Assembly: GCA_021201135.1 (NCBI GenBank)
Contig: JAJQGT010000025.1
Coordinates: forward strand, 50,313 to 114,312
Direction of reading: 5' to 3'
Source: Oscillospiraceae bacterium
Lineage (GTDB): Bacteria; Bacillota; Clostridia; Oscillospirales; Ruminococcaceae
Length of the DNA: 64,000 bases
Under the pieces are notes generated by a model, which saw only the letters and a program-made list of their open reading frames with translations, was not told the DNA's origin and did no database searches. Positions 48,814-57,715 of this stretch are shown one piece after another. Position numbers and translations under genes: made by a program. The first letter of the stretch is position 1. The number at the start of each line of letters is the position of its first letter.

Positions 48814-50064
48814 CTAAGATTTTAATAAATTTCGAAAATTCCAAGGTACAAGCCGCCATGTTCCGTTGCCTTTCCACGGCAAAGCAATCTCTTTGCCTTC
48901 ACCTCTGTAGATGATGCCACATTCTAAAAACTCGGAATAATGTTTTTCGTTAGATTCCCAGTCAGCTTGTACTTGTATCCTAATCTTGGAACATCCTTCT
49001 TCCTTGACTTCTTTAATTTCATATGAGCAAAAGGTTTTTGAAGAAAAGAGTTTACGGCACTCTCCCGCACGTTTCGTCTCGGACTCTTCGTAGTCGAATA
49101 GCTCTTTCAAGTATGAAGACAAAAAACCGTAATTTTTTGATTTCCACGCATCGAATGTTTTGACCACAGGGATTAAATATGGGTATTTTTCGCAATCTTC
49201 CGCTGTTGGCTGTGTGGAAATGTCGACTCCGACAATTATATTTCTCGGTTTCCACTGCTTCATCTCTCCCTTTGCACTAGTATTCTTGGCTATCGATTCA
49301 ATTGACTTTAAGATAGGCTGTGGGTTGTTTTCTTTTTCGAATTTTTCCTTTCTTGCATCTTCACTATCTTTCATACACATCCAATCCGCTATTGCAAACA
49401 TAAGAGCAACACATTTGCAGGAGACGTACTCGTTTCCATAATTCAAATCTCTACCATGGAGGATGCCGTTTCTGTATGGAATACGGATTTCATCAGAATT
49501 CGTTTTAGTTCTTTTTTTATTAAAGATGTTCTTCATTTTAGACAATCCGTCACTGCAACCGACCAAGCAATCCCATGCGGTAACGTCGGTGTTACCTGCA
49601 AAAAAGCCTTTGCTTTTTGTGAAATCATTTACAGAACCATCAATTATTATGAGAAATTGTGGGATACTTGCGTAGTACCGGTCTTCGAAGTGATCATCGA
49701 ACGCTTTTTGTATAAGGTCGGCTCTTTGAGCAAATGGCGCTGCCTTGCGTAAAAGAACAGGTATCTCTTTTTTGATGTCTGTTTCGTAGTAGTCTAACAG
49801 AATCCGTTCACCGGCATCGGTGCCACTTGTCTCAAACTCGAAAACAGCTTTTTTCATAAGAGCTAAATTCATGGAATCATATGCACACCAACCGATATCT
49901 GTGAAATATCTATTAAAATCCGTCATTGTTTTATCCATATCTGTGAGATGTTCTTTAATGCTGTTGTATTTTCCTTGTATTTTTTGGGACATAAAAGGGA
50001 GGAATACTTTATAGCTCTCAATTTCACTACTTAGTTTATTTAAACTATGCAAATTACTGTCCAT
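48814..50064 (-). CDS. HEPN-like accessory protein, possible ribonuclease
   Basis: 416-residue AT-rich gene product with no membrane segment. Residues about 195-235 contain IPYRNGILHGRDLNYGNEYV, an R-N-x(3)-H pattern resembling the RxxxxH catalytic motif of HEPN ribonucleases, followed by a helix (LMFAIADWM). The N-terminal part is helical; the C-terminal part (about 335-416) is beta-rich and tryptophan-rich. HEPN proteins are common in phage defence and toxin systems, but I cannot name the family. Base composition differs sharply from the MATE and smpB neighbours, suggesting transfer. Confidence 0.5.
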   Translation of the reverse strand: MDSNLHSLNKLSSEIESYKVFLPFMSQKIQGKYNSIKEHLTDMDKTMTDFNRYFTDIGWCAYDSMNLALMKKAVFEFETSGTDAGERILLDYYETDIKKEIPVLLRKAAPFAQRADLIQKAFDDHFEDRYYASIPQFLIIIDGSVNDFTKSKGFFAGNTDVTAWDCLVGCSDGLSKMKNIFNKKRTKTNSDEIRIPYRNGILHGRDLNYGNEYVSCKCVALMFAIADWMCMKDSEDARKEKFEKENNPQPILKSIESIAKNTSAKGEMKQWKPRNIIVGVDISTQPTAEDCEKYPYLIPVVKTFDAWKSKNYGFLSSYLKELFDYEESETKRAGECRKLFSSKTFCSYEIKEVKEEGCSKIRIQVQADWESNEKHYSEFLECGIIYRGEGKEIALPWKGNGTWRLVPWNFRNLLKS

Positions 50065-50078
50065 ATGTCGCCTCCATA

Positions 50079-50585
50079 TTATTCCTTTATTACATACTCA
50101 TAAATATAATCCTTGTCGTTTTCACCCACACGTGTAAAGCCCAGTCGCTCGTGCATTTTCTGTGATGCCACGTTCCACTTGTAGACGGTACTTCCGGTGA
50201 TTTTCTTGTAGCCTAAGGCTGACAGGCGACCTATGACCGTCTTCATCACCTTTGCGCCGATGCCGGCACCGCGATATTTCTCTACCCAGATAGCAATCGG
50301 CGGGTTCTCCGGCTTCACGGTGACATCTCCGACAGAAACATATTCGCTGTTTTCAAGCACCTGAATAAAGTACATCTCACCGACGCCGTCAAGATAGCGG
50401 CACATGCTCTTTATGTAGTCTGCATCGGGAATCTTATCTTCGTCGAAAATCCCCTCGGAATTCTGGTAGACCACCGGGTCGTGGTAGCCCTCAAGCATTT
50501 TGTCGATATTCCAATCGAATCTCTTGAGCCGAAGCCCCGGCTCGATTTCGATTGTTTCGGGTTGGTCTATGTTGGGGAATGGCAT
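50079..50585 (-). CDS. GNAT family N-acetyltransferase
   Basis: 168 residues. Acetyl-CoA loop region VEKYRGAGIGAKVMKTVIGR (about 108-127), followed by GYKKITGSTVYKWN and MHERLGFTRVGEND, all typical of small GNAT enzymes. The first half (DPVVYQNSEGIFDEDKIPDA) carries no specific substrate mark. It ends 14 bases ahead of the HEPN-like gene on the same strand and may share a transcript with it. Confidence 0.82.
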   Translation of the reverse strand: MPFPNIDQPETIEIEPGLRLKRFDWNIDKMLEGYHDPVVYQNSEGIFDEDKIPDADYIKSMCRYLDGVGEMYFIQVLENSEYVSVGDVTVKPENPPIAIWVEKYRGAGIGAKVMKTVIGRLSALGYKKITGSTVYKWNVASQKMHERLGFTRVGENDKDYIYEYVIKE

Positions 50586-50633
50586 ATGTGTTGGCTCCTA
50601 TATCTATCTCCCGGCGTTAGCCGGATTTAGTTG

Positions 50634-50660
50634 AAAAAACGCCTGAAAAGGCGTTTTTTC
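50634..50660 (-). terminator. Terminator of tmRNA
   Basis: AAAAAACGCC / GGCGTTTTTT stem with a TGAAAA loop, directly after the tmRNA 3' end on the minus strand. Confidence 0.9.
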
Positions 50661-51011
50661 TGGTGGAGGCGATGGGAATCGAACCCATGTCCGAAAACTC
50701 TTTGGGAGAACTTTCTACGAGTGTAGCTTATCTTTTGGATTTCCGAAATCTCACGCCGGTAAGCAGGCTTGTGACTTCGGTATCCGGTAATTCATCCTGC
50801 GGCTACCGGAGTTACCGCAGAACGTTCACTGCTAATCGACGCCCAGACCGATGCCGCAGTACTCATCGGCAGGACGGGCCGCTATTAGGCAGCAGCCAAT
50901 TCTAAACTATTATTGTCGTTTAAAATTTAGGTTTGCACAGGTTAAAGAGATCAGTGCGTTCTCTACTCGCTTATTCGCCTTCGGAATCCCCGTCGAAACC
51001 TTTACGCCCCC
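50661..51011 (-). ncRNA. ssrA: Transfer-messenger RNA (tmRNA)
   Basis: 351 bases. The 5' end GGGGGCG pairs with CGCCTCC before the encoded ACCA 3' end; the T-arm reads CATGGGTTCGATTCCCATCG. The tag frame ends NDNNSLELAAA followed by TAA, a typical degradation tag with its hydrophobic alanine-rich end. It rescues stalled ribosomes with SmpB. smpB lies 3 bases upstream, so both parts of the system are made together. Confidence 0.95.
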
Positions 51012-51013
51012 GG

Positions 51014-51481
51014 TTATTGGTTGCGTTCTTTGAGGATACGCTCAATGTCCCGCTCGGTCTGGCGGCGAGCCATGTCGTCGCGCTTGTCATAGAGCTTTTT
51101 GCCCTTGCAGAGCCCGATTTTCATCTTGACCCTCGAGCCGCTGTAGTAGAGCTTCAGGGGGACAATCGTCAGCCCCTCCTGCCGGACCTTGTCGTAAAGC
51201 CGTCTTATCTCCGATTTGTGGATGAGGAGCCTGCGGTCGCGTCGCGGGTCGCGGTTATAGATGTTGCCCTTTTCGTAGGGGCTGATGTGCACGCCGACGG
51301 CAAAAATCTCGCCGTCCCGGATTTCGCACCAGCTGTCCTTGAGGTTCACGCCGCCCAAGCGAATGGACTTGACCTCGGTGCCGACCAATTCGATGCCGGC
51401 TTCCAAAGTATCCAAAACAAAGTATTCGTGCCGCGCCTGCCGATTCTCGGCAATAATACGCTCACCCTGAGATTTAGCCAT
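51014..51481 (-). CDS. smpB: SsrA-binding protein SmpB
   Basis: 155 residues. GIELVGTEVKSIRLGGVNLKD near the N-terminus, HISPYEKGNIYNRDPRRDRR-LLIHKSEI in the middle and the basic C-terminal tail KGKKLYDKRDDMARRQTERD that enters the ribosomal A site. It delivers tmRNA to stalled ribosomes. Immediately upstream of ssrA on the same strand. Confidence 0.97.
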   Translation of the reverse strand: MAKSQGERIIAENRQARHEYFVLDTLEAGIELVGTEVKSIRLGGVNLKDSWCEIRDGEIFAVGVHISPYEKGNIYNRDPRRDRRLLIHKSEIRRLYDKVRQEGLTIVPLKLYYSGSRVKMKIGLCKGKKLYDKRDDMARRQTERDIERILKERNQ

Positions 51482-51574
51482 CCGCCCGCCTCCTCACTAA
51501 AGAACGTTACTATATTATATACGAGTTTTGCCAAAAAGTCAACGGGGTATTCAAAGGGAAGAGCCGCTTAAGGC

Positions 51575-52939
51575 TCATCCCCTGCTCGAAACAACCTCCA
51601 CCCCTGTCAGTGGGTTGACCTTTGTCCCGTTAATCTCGACCAGGACATACCAATACGCCATGTCGTCGGTGTAGGCTTCGGGCTTGTCGTCGTTGATGCT
51701 GACAGTGTAGTTGCGGTCTTCGTCCCTTGTGACATCTGAAACATAGGGGTTGATACTGCCGCTGGGCTCTTCCAAAAGGACGAGAATCAGGTCGTTACTC
51801 TTGAACCACTCGTCCGTATACTTCGCCGTCAGAAGCTCCCAGGTGGTGTCGACGTTGTCGGCAATCTCGAGGTTAAGAACGTCGTGAGTCGTCTCGAGCG
51901 CATACTGCGAGCGGATGACGACCGACTGCGGGAAGACTGACAATCCGCCGTCGCTTGCGGCGGGGACGGTGTAATAGTCAAACTCTACCGAGCCGGTGGC
52001 ATACCAGGGCTTCTCGCCGTCATAGTCATAATCAACGCCCGCAAACTGGTAGCCATAGACCGAGGAAATTGCGTCGAGGAGCTCGCCGGTGCTTGAGCAG
52101 TACTGGACAATCACGTTATCAAGCACGAAGAGGTGCACCGGGCTGGCGTAATCGATTCCGATGGTGAAGTCGTCGCCCGAGTAGAAGGAGGCGTTCGCCG
52201 AATATCTCGAAGCCTCGTCCAGCGCCTCATACTCATCGGCGTACTCGAAGAGATAGATAACATCGCCGTTCGAGACGATAAGCATGCACTCACTGACGGT
52301 CTCCTTGAGATAGTCCTGACCGGTGCCGGTGGAAGTCTTATAGTCGACGACGTAGCCGGCATCCCAGAGGGCATAAATCAGCTCGTTTGCATAAGCGGGT
52401 CTGTAGTAGTCGCTTCCTGCACCCGCGAATTCCTCCCCAAGAATGACATTGAAGTCCTGCAGGAACTCGCCGGTCTCGGAGCAGTAGAAGACGATGCTCG
52501 AGCCGTTCAGCCAGAAGTGGACGGGGTAGATAAAATCAGAGTCAGTGATACTTCCGTCGCTGTAATAAAATGTCGTGCCGGAGCTGTCGAACTGAGAAGC
52601 AGCCTTCGCAGCGTCCTCTTCAGAGTCGTACTCATAGATGTCGACATACTGGTCGTTTTCGAGGGTATATCCGGTTCCGCCGTTCGATTCGTAGCTCTTC
52701 GTGTCGAAATCCCTTTCGGTGTAGGAGTAAACCCCTTCAAACACCGCGACAATGTCCACCTTCTCGACAGTAACACTGCCGGGCACGGCTTCGTCCTCCG
52801 TTACGGAAGCAGTGACCGAAGCGTCTTCGCTCCCAAGAGTAGCCCCTGTAGTCACCTCCGGCTCGTTTTCCTGCGAGCCGTATCCTACAAGGGATAAAAG
52901 CATTGCTAAAATAATAGATATGGATAGAATTCTTTTCAT
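51575..52939 (-). CDS. Exported protein, lipoprotein-like but lacking the lipobox cysteine
   Basis: 454 residues. The N-terminus MKRILSISIILAMLLSLVGY has every part of a lipoprotein signal except that Tyr stands where Cys is required (LVGY against LVGC in the paralog lipoproteins of this window). TAC for TGC is a single base change. The mature part is acidic and Tyr-rich, with two related segments (YDSEEDAAKAASQFDSSGTT and YADEYEALDEASRYSANASF), suggesting an internal duplication. Function unknown. ATG 52939 follows GAAAGGAG. Confidence 0.65.
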   Translation of the reverse strand: MKRILSISIILAMLLSLVGYGSQENEPEVTTGATLGSEDASVTASVTEDEAVPGSVTVEKVDIVAVFEGVYSYTERDFDTKSYESNGGTGYTLENDQYVDIYEYDSEEDAAKAASQFDSSGTTFYYSDGSITDSDFIYPVHFWLNGSSIVFYCSETGEFLQDFNVILGEEFAGAGSDYYRPAYANELIYALWDAGYVVDYKTSTGTGQDYLKETVSECMLIVSNGDVIYLFEYADEYEALDEASRYSANASFYSGDDFTIGIDYASPVHLFVLDNVIVQYCSSTGELLDAISSVYGYQFAGVDYDYDGEKPWYATGSVEFDYYTVPAASDGGLSVFPQSVVIRSQYALETTHDVLNLEIADNVDTTWELLTAKYTDEWFKSNDLILVLLEEPSGSINPYVSDVTRDEDRNYTVSINDDKPEAYTDDMAYWYVLVEINGTKVNPLTGVEVVSSRG

Positions 52940-53023
52940 GGTTAGTTCTCCTTTCAATTTGAACTTCTACTTATAATACAAATTTCCAATCCGAATTATT
53001 GCATTCGCGTGAAAAAAAGTAAT

Positions 53024-53062
53024 GGGCGGAGAAGTTCGCTTTGCGAACTTCGATATCCGCCC
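53024..53062. repeat. GGGCGGA-type intergenic palindrome, short copy
   Basis: GGGCGGA...TCCGCCC outer arms around a perfect GAAGTTCGC TTT GCGAACTTC hairpin. Related to the element at 47356-47425. It lies just after the large membrane protein gene and may terminate its transcript. Confidence 0.7.
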
Positions 53063-53075
53063 TAAAGATTAAGAT

Positions 53076-55679
53076 TTAAGTTCTCGATATTGATTGCACA
53101 ACCGCCGTTATCGCTGTCCAGATGAGGTTGTAGACAAGCACCGTCGTTGCCGTGAGGGTTCCGCCGAAGGAGCCGACTATTGCGAATATAACGGCTAAGA
53201 TTACGCCGATTACCGAGGCAAGAGCCTGAATCGTGACGCCGACCGCCGCCGAGCGCTGGAGCTTCTTGGTGCCGCAGAGGAGCATCGCCAAAGATGAGAA
53301 CCTTCCCGAATAAATCATCGGCGAGGACATCGAGGCGACATAGGACGTCTGGGCATCGTAATCCGAATGATACCTGAACGGCAGGAGCTTGAATATTGTC
53401 GGCTTTACTCCGAAGAGTTCCGAAAGCTTGGTGATGCTCAGGAGCGAATCGACCGAGCGAAGAATAACGGTTATATGCTGTTTGTCGAGGTCACGAAGCG
53501 CCTTCGAAACGGACAGCGAAGCCTTGAGCTTCACTACATATATCATTGCAAGCGCCCCGCCAATCGACAGATAAACGATGTTGTCGCCCTTGGCATAGGA
53601 CTGCTCTTTCTCGAGGGTCGGGAGACCTTCAATCGAATGGCTCTCCATGAGGGTTCTGTTGCCGAAGAGCACACGCTGATTCTCAATCCAGCCGGAAAGT
53701 CCCAAGCCGTCCTCATAGATATAGCTCTCGACGGGATAGAGCATTTCGGTCTTGCCCTTGATGGTCTTGTAAAATGCGGGTCTTAGAATGCTCTCGGTCT
53801 GACAGCAGAGGGAAGCGGCATAGAGGATGCCGTCCTCAATCGGGGTCTTGCGGACCGGCTTGATGTTTACAATCTCGACCATTCCGTCGGGGAAGAGGTC
53901 AACGGCGTCGACGAGAACCGAATTGGTGTCGGCGAACTTGTCAACCGCCGAATAGCCGAGCATTACTGCCGACGACTGGAGATATTTCTTCGAGCCCTTG
54001 GCAAGCGGGATGTTCGTGACGAGCATCATGCCCATTGCCGAGCAGAGCGCCATCGTCCCTGCGGCGCAGGAAAGTGCATAGTAAATCCTTGATGCGGTGT
54101 CGGTAATCTCAACCGGATAGACAAACGCCGTTATAACTCCGACGATAACCGAAATGACGGTCACAACCGGAACGAATATCTTGCAGAAGGAGTCGGTCAG
54201 GTCGGCTGAATAGCTGTTCTTGATGAAGTCGGTGACGAACTCGGTCTTTCTCGAGGTCGAAAGAGAGGGGAAGTCTGTGAGAGCGCCCTTTGTGAACTTG
54301 CTCGCGACGTCCTCGTCGTCGATGTGCATGGCGGCATATTTCGAATATCCGCCGGAGATGTATCTGAAATTGCGCTCGGTTCTCGTGACGATAAGAAGCT
54401 TTCCGATAGTGTTCACAAGAAGTCCGAAGATTGAAACGCTGATATAGACGTTTGCAAGCTTCATCTGGACAACTCCCGTGTCCGCCAACAGCGCCACGCC
54501 CGAAACAAGGCTTAGTATCATCGAAATCGCGGCAAGACTGTCGCTGTCCGCCTTCATCGTGAAGAGCTTTTTGAGCCCGACGGATATGACAGTGTAGGAA
54601 ACGAAGCAGGCGACGAGCCCGATTATAACGTTTGCGAATACATAGGACGTAGCCTGAGTGAGAATCGGGATTAATGTAAGCCCCATGTCGGTCGCAATCG
54701 TTATGTAAGCCGACAGAAGGGAAGTGATGACCAGGGCACAGAGCCTAACGACAAGGCTCGACTTGAGCGAAGAAATGCTCTTTGCCATGTCCTTGGCTTG
54801 GTCGAAGCTCTCGAAGTCGTCGATTGTCTTCTTTTCCTGCTTCTCCTGCTCTTCGGACTCGGCAATGAACTGCTTGACCCTCTCGCGGCGCTTAGCGTTG
54901 AGATAAGCAAGCTTTTCCTCCTCGGTGGCGTTCTCGTCGAGACCCACCTCGGTGTTCGGGATAATCTTCTTGTCCATCCCGAGGTCTATATCCTCAATCG
55001 ACGCACGGTTCACGGGGTCGACGTTCTGCTTCTTCGGCTTCGGTGCGCCGCGCTCATTTTTGAGCTTGATGAGATCCTGCATTATCATCTCGTCGGCGTT
55101 CTTGCCGGTTATCGGGTGAATCTCCGGCTCGCTCGAGGATGAGGTCTTTGCGGGCTTCTGAACGGGTTCCGGCTCCGGCTCGGGCTCGGGCGTCGGTTCC
55201 TGAACGGGAGCAACGGGCTCAGACTTTGACTGTATATTCGCCTTCTCAAGAGCCTTCTCCATCTCGACGGTGCCCTGAACGGTCTCGCCGCCGTGACGAA
55301 GGTCAAGGTCGTCAGCAAGGTTTTCGCTTACGGAATCGTGCGATTCGGGCAGGAGTGAGTCGATATCAATCGTAGCCGCTTCGACTGTCGGTTCCGGTTC
55401 GGGCTCCGGCTCGGGTTCCGGGTAGTGAACGCTCGGAGTCGGCGCCGAAGACGATGCAACCGCCTCGTCGAGCATGGAAGGGTCGAAAACGAAGCTGTTA
55501 TCGCCGACCTCCAGAACGTCCTCGATAACCTCGGTCTTTGTCGGTGTGGATTTAGAGGTGCCGTTTAAGATAGCATCGAGGTCAAATGTATCCTCGGACG
55601 CTTTTGCGGACGTCTTTCCGGTTGTTTTATTTGAGTATTCTTCGAGTATATCCTCAACAGATAAGTTTTTATCAGACAT
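53076..55679 (-). CDS. Large membrane protein resembling a catalytically dead P-type ATPase
   Basis: 867 residues. The first 300 are disordered, acidic and Pro/Glu-rich (EPEPEPEPEP tracts). Paired hydrophobic helices follow at about 308-330, 346-370, 383-400, 408-432, 500-520, 532-555 and two at the C-terminus (812-836, 842-862). The order fits a P1-type ATPase: helix pair with TMALCSAMGM in place of the CPC segment, AKGSKKYLQSS, then VLVDAVDLFPDG (587-599) where DKTGTLT is expected, and LSGWIENQRVLFGNRTLM like the nucleotide domain. The phosphorylation motif, TGES and TGD loops are all missing. It may be a scaffold or sensor. Confidence 0.6.
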   Translation of the reverse strand: MSDKNLSVEDILEEYSNKTTGKTSAKASEDTFDLDAILNGTSKSTPTKTEVIEDVLEVGDNSFVFDPSMLDEAVASSSAPTPSVHYPEPEPEPEPEPTVEAATIDIDSLLPESHDSVSENLADDLDLRHGGETVQGTVEMEKALEKANIQSKSEPVAPVQEPTPEPEPEPEPVQKPAKTSSSSEPEIHPITGKNADEMIMQDLIKLKNERGAPKPKKQNVDPVNRASIEDIDLGMDKKIIPNTEVGLDENATEEEKLAYLNAKRRERVKQFIAESEEQEKQEKKTIDDFESFDQAKDMAKSISSLKSSLVVRLCALVITSLLSAYITIATDMGLTLIPILTQATSYVFANVIIGLVACFVSYTVISVGLKKLFTMKADSDSLAAISMILSLVSGVALLADTGVVQMKLANVYISVSIFGLLVNTIGKLLIVTRTERNFRYISGGYSKYAAMHIDDEDVASKFTKGALTDFPSLSTSRKTEFVTDFIKNSYSADLTDSFCKIFVPVVTVISVIVGVITAFVYPVEITDTASRIYYALSCAAGTMALCSAMGMMLVTNIPLAKGSKKYLQSSAVMLGYSAVDKFADTNSVLVDAVDLFPDGMVEIVNIKPVRKTPIEDGILYAASLCCQTESILRPAFYKTIKGKTEMLYPVESYIYEDGLGLSGWIENQRVLFGNRTLMESHSIEGLPTLEKEQSYAKGDNIVYLSIGGALAMIYVVKLKASLSVSKALRDLDKQHITVILRSVDSLLSITKLSELFGVKPTIFKLLPFRYHSDYDAQTSYVASMSSPMIYSGRFSSLAMLLCGTKKLQRSAAVGVTIQALASVIGVILAVIFAIVGSFGGTLTATTVLVYNLIWTAITAVVQSISRT

Positions 55680-55722
55680 TTTGACCTCCGGAAAATATTT
55701 ATATAGAAACTGAGTATTTATA

Positions 55723-56598
55723 CTATTTTACAGACCGTTGTCTGAGAATCTCATACATGAAGATTCCTGCGGCAACGGATGCGTTGAGCGAGTTGACCTT
55801 GCCCTTTAAAGGCAGGCTGAGCATGAAGTCGCACTTTTCGCTGACCAGGCGCCCCATTCCTTCGCCCTCAGAGCCGATTACAAGCCCGATGGGTCCCGTC
55901 AGGTTCGCCTTGTCGTATTGCTCGCCGCTTGCGTCGGTGCCGTAAATCCAGACGCCGTTCTCTTTCAGCTCGTCAATGGCGGCGGGAATATTGGGAACCC
56001 TCGCCACGGGGAGCCAGCTTGCCGCTCCGGCAGAAGTCTTATAGACGGTGCCGCTAAGCGACGCCGACCGCCTCTTCGGGATGATAATCCCGTGAGCGCC
56101 CGAGCACTCGGCTGTTCTTATGATTGCGCCCAGATTATGAGGGTCGTTTATTTCGTCGCAGATGATTACAAACGGGTCTTCGCCTCTCGACTTCGCAAGC
56201 GCCAATATGTCCGAAATTTCGGCATACTGTGCGCATGCACCCATCGCAACAACGCCCTGATGGTTCGTCATTCTCGACATCGCCGTCAGCTTTTCGTGGC
56301 TGACCTGCTTTGTGACGATATCGCGTTCTTTTGCGAGCTTCACGATAACCGAGATGGAACCGGTAGCCTCTTTGTCGATGTATATCGTGTCTATCGGCTT
56401 CTCAGCCTTCAGAGCCTCAATAACGGGGTTGCGCCCGACAATCATCTCGACGGGGTAATCCTCGTCTTCGCTGATTTCCTCGCGTTTGTCCCGCCTGTCC
56501 TGTCTTTCGGGCTTCTTGTTATCAAATTTCTTATTGTTTGTATATCGCTTATCGCCGTTCGGGCGGCTGTTTCTTTTATAGTTATTATTTTTGTCCAT
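55723..56598 (-). CDS. rlmB: TrmH-family rRNA 2'-O-methyltransferase (RlmB type)
   Basis: 291 residues. A 45-residue Asn/Lys/Arg-rich N-terminal tail, a substrate-binding part starting MIVGRNPVIEALKAEKPID, and a SPOUT knot domain with motifs NDPHNLGAIIRTAECSGAHG, LVIGSEGEGMGRL and LPLKGKVNSLNASVAAGI. RlmB methylates G2251 of 23S rRNA in E. coli; the exact target here is inferred. ATG 56598 follows GAGGCG; an upstream in-frame start adds an unlikely basic extension. Confidence 0.9.
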   Translation of the reverse strand: MDKNNNYKRNSRPNGDKRYTNNKKFDNKKPERQDRRDKREEISEDEDYPVEMIVGRNPVIEALKAEKPIDTIYIDKEATGSISVIVKLAKERDIVTKQVSHEKLTAMSRMTNHQGVVAMGACAQYAEISDILALAKSRGEDPFVIICDEINDPHNLGAIIRTAECSGAHGIIIPKRRSASLSGTVYKTSAGAASWLPVARVPNIPAAIDELKENGVWIYGTDASGEQYDKANLTGPIGLVIGSEGEGMGRLVSEKCDFMLSLPLKGKVNSLNASVAAGIFMYEILRQRSVK

Positions 56599-57103
56599 AC
56601 TACGCCTCATCATATGTTTATACAAAGCTATTATATCACATGTACGCCGTAAATAAAAGCGTTTTTTCAAATATTTTTTGCATTTTTCGGGAAGTAAAAA
56701 CACTTAAGAAAGTATATACGCCTCGCTTGCATATTAGTCCCAAATTCCTCCCCCTAAAAAAGCAAAACCCGCAAAACTGCGGGTCTGGGGTTTAAAGTTA
56801 CTCAAAAACGGACTTTTAAACGGGCTTTGCCATTCCGACAAAACCCGCTTAAAACCGACATCTTGAAAATTCTGGATTGAAAGTTTTCGAAAAATCGGGT
56901 GTATATCTTAAATATACGCCCCGTAAACCCGGGCTTTTATGTTCGGTTTAAAACCAAATCGCGATTTACAGCCGATTTCTCAACTTTTAAACGGAGTTTT
57001 CAACAGGAAAGCTTAATTAAAGTTCCAACTTTCAACACTTTCAACCGACTTTTCAACAGGAAAGTTGAAAACAGGGTATACTGAGGGTATAATCAGAAAC
57101 CCC
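56599..57103. other. AT-rich intergenic region with repeated short motifs
   Basis: About 500 bases with no convincing gene. It holds a small hairpin (ACCCGC...GCGGGT, 56767-56784), several TTTTAAACGG/TTTAAA tracts, and two copies of TTTTCAACAGGAAAG (about 56997-57011 and 57049-57063), the second followed by TTGAAAAC, which makes an inverted pair. Character is unlike both flanking operons. Possibly a decayed insertion. Confidence 0.5.
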
Positions 57104-57715
57104 TCAGTAATCTTTGTACGAGTCTTCTTCCTTACGACAACTTACATGTCCCACTCCTGCCTCTTCGAATGTTCCAAGATATTCCGGACCTTCGTATGAG
57201 TGGTTGCCTTTTGTGTAGTACCAGACCCAGCAATCGTTTGCAGAATCATATTCCATATAAAGCCATGCTGAGGTGTAGCCGTCGTCTACGAACGTTTTGG
57301 TATGGTCGTACAGCCTGTAATATTCGACATAGACGACGACAAAGTTATCTTCGTTCCAGCCTCTCTCTTTTACAAGCTCTGTTTCTTCCGAAAGAACCTT
57401 TGCCGTTTTCTCCTCGTCAACCATTGCGCCGTAGATTTCTTGTTTGAGGTAGTAGTCCTCCTCATTGAAGGCATTTTCAAGCAGGTTAATGACCGATTCA
57501 ACGGGGTCAGCCGTCGGTGTCTGATGAAGTTTGTCGTAACGGTAGGTCTTGGTCGAATAAACCGCAGCCGCCGAAACGATTGCCACCACCACTATCACTG
57601 CCGCAATGAGCACTCTTCTTATGCTTACAACCTTCCTGCGGTTCGGGCTCATGGCGTGGAGGATGTATTCATCGTCTACGTCGTTCAGGGCACAGATAAC
57701 GTCAATCGGCTTCAT
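57104..57715 (-). CDS. Putative anti-sigma or sigma-linked membrane protein, pair 2
   Basis: 203 residues: a short N-terminal cytoplasmic part beginning MKPIDVICALNDVDDEYILH, one membrane helix (about 33-52, VLIAAVIVVVAIVSAAAVY), and an extracytoplasmic domain rich in Tyr, Trp and acidic residues. Its start overlaps the sigma-factor stop by 4 bases. Same layout as the protein at 1509-2759, although the outer domains differ in size and sequence. Role inferred from pairing only. Confidence 0.6.
   Translation of the reverse strand: MKPIDVICALNDVDDEYILHAMSPNRRKVVSIRRVLIAAVIVVVAIVSAAAVYSTKTYRYDKLHQTPTADPVESVINLLENAFNEEDYYLKQEIYGAMVDEEKTAKVLSEETELVKERGWNEDNFVVVYVEYYRLYDHTKTFVDDGYTSAWLYMEYDSANDCWVWYYTKGNHSYEGPEYLGTFEEAGVGHVSCRKEEDSYKDY

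Noticed and set aside
50586..51011. Direct repeat of the tmRNA 3' end marking an integrated island
   Set aside because: I looked for a second copy of the T-arm/3' end near 48790-50080 and saw none; no integrase is present in the window.
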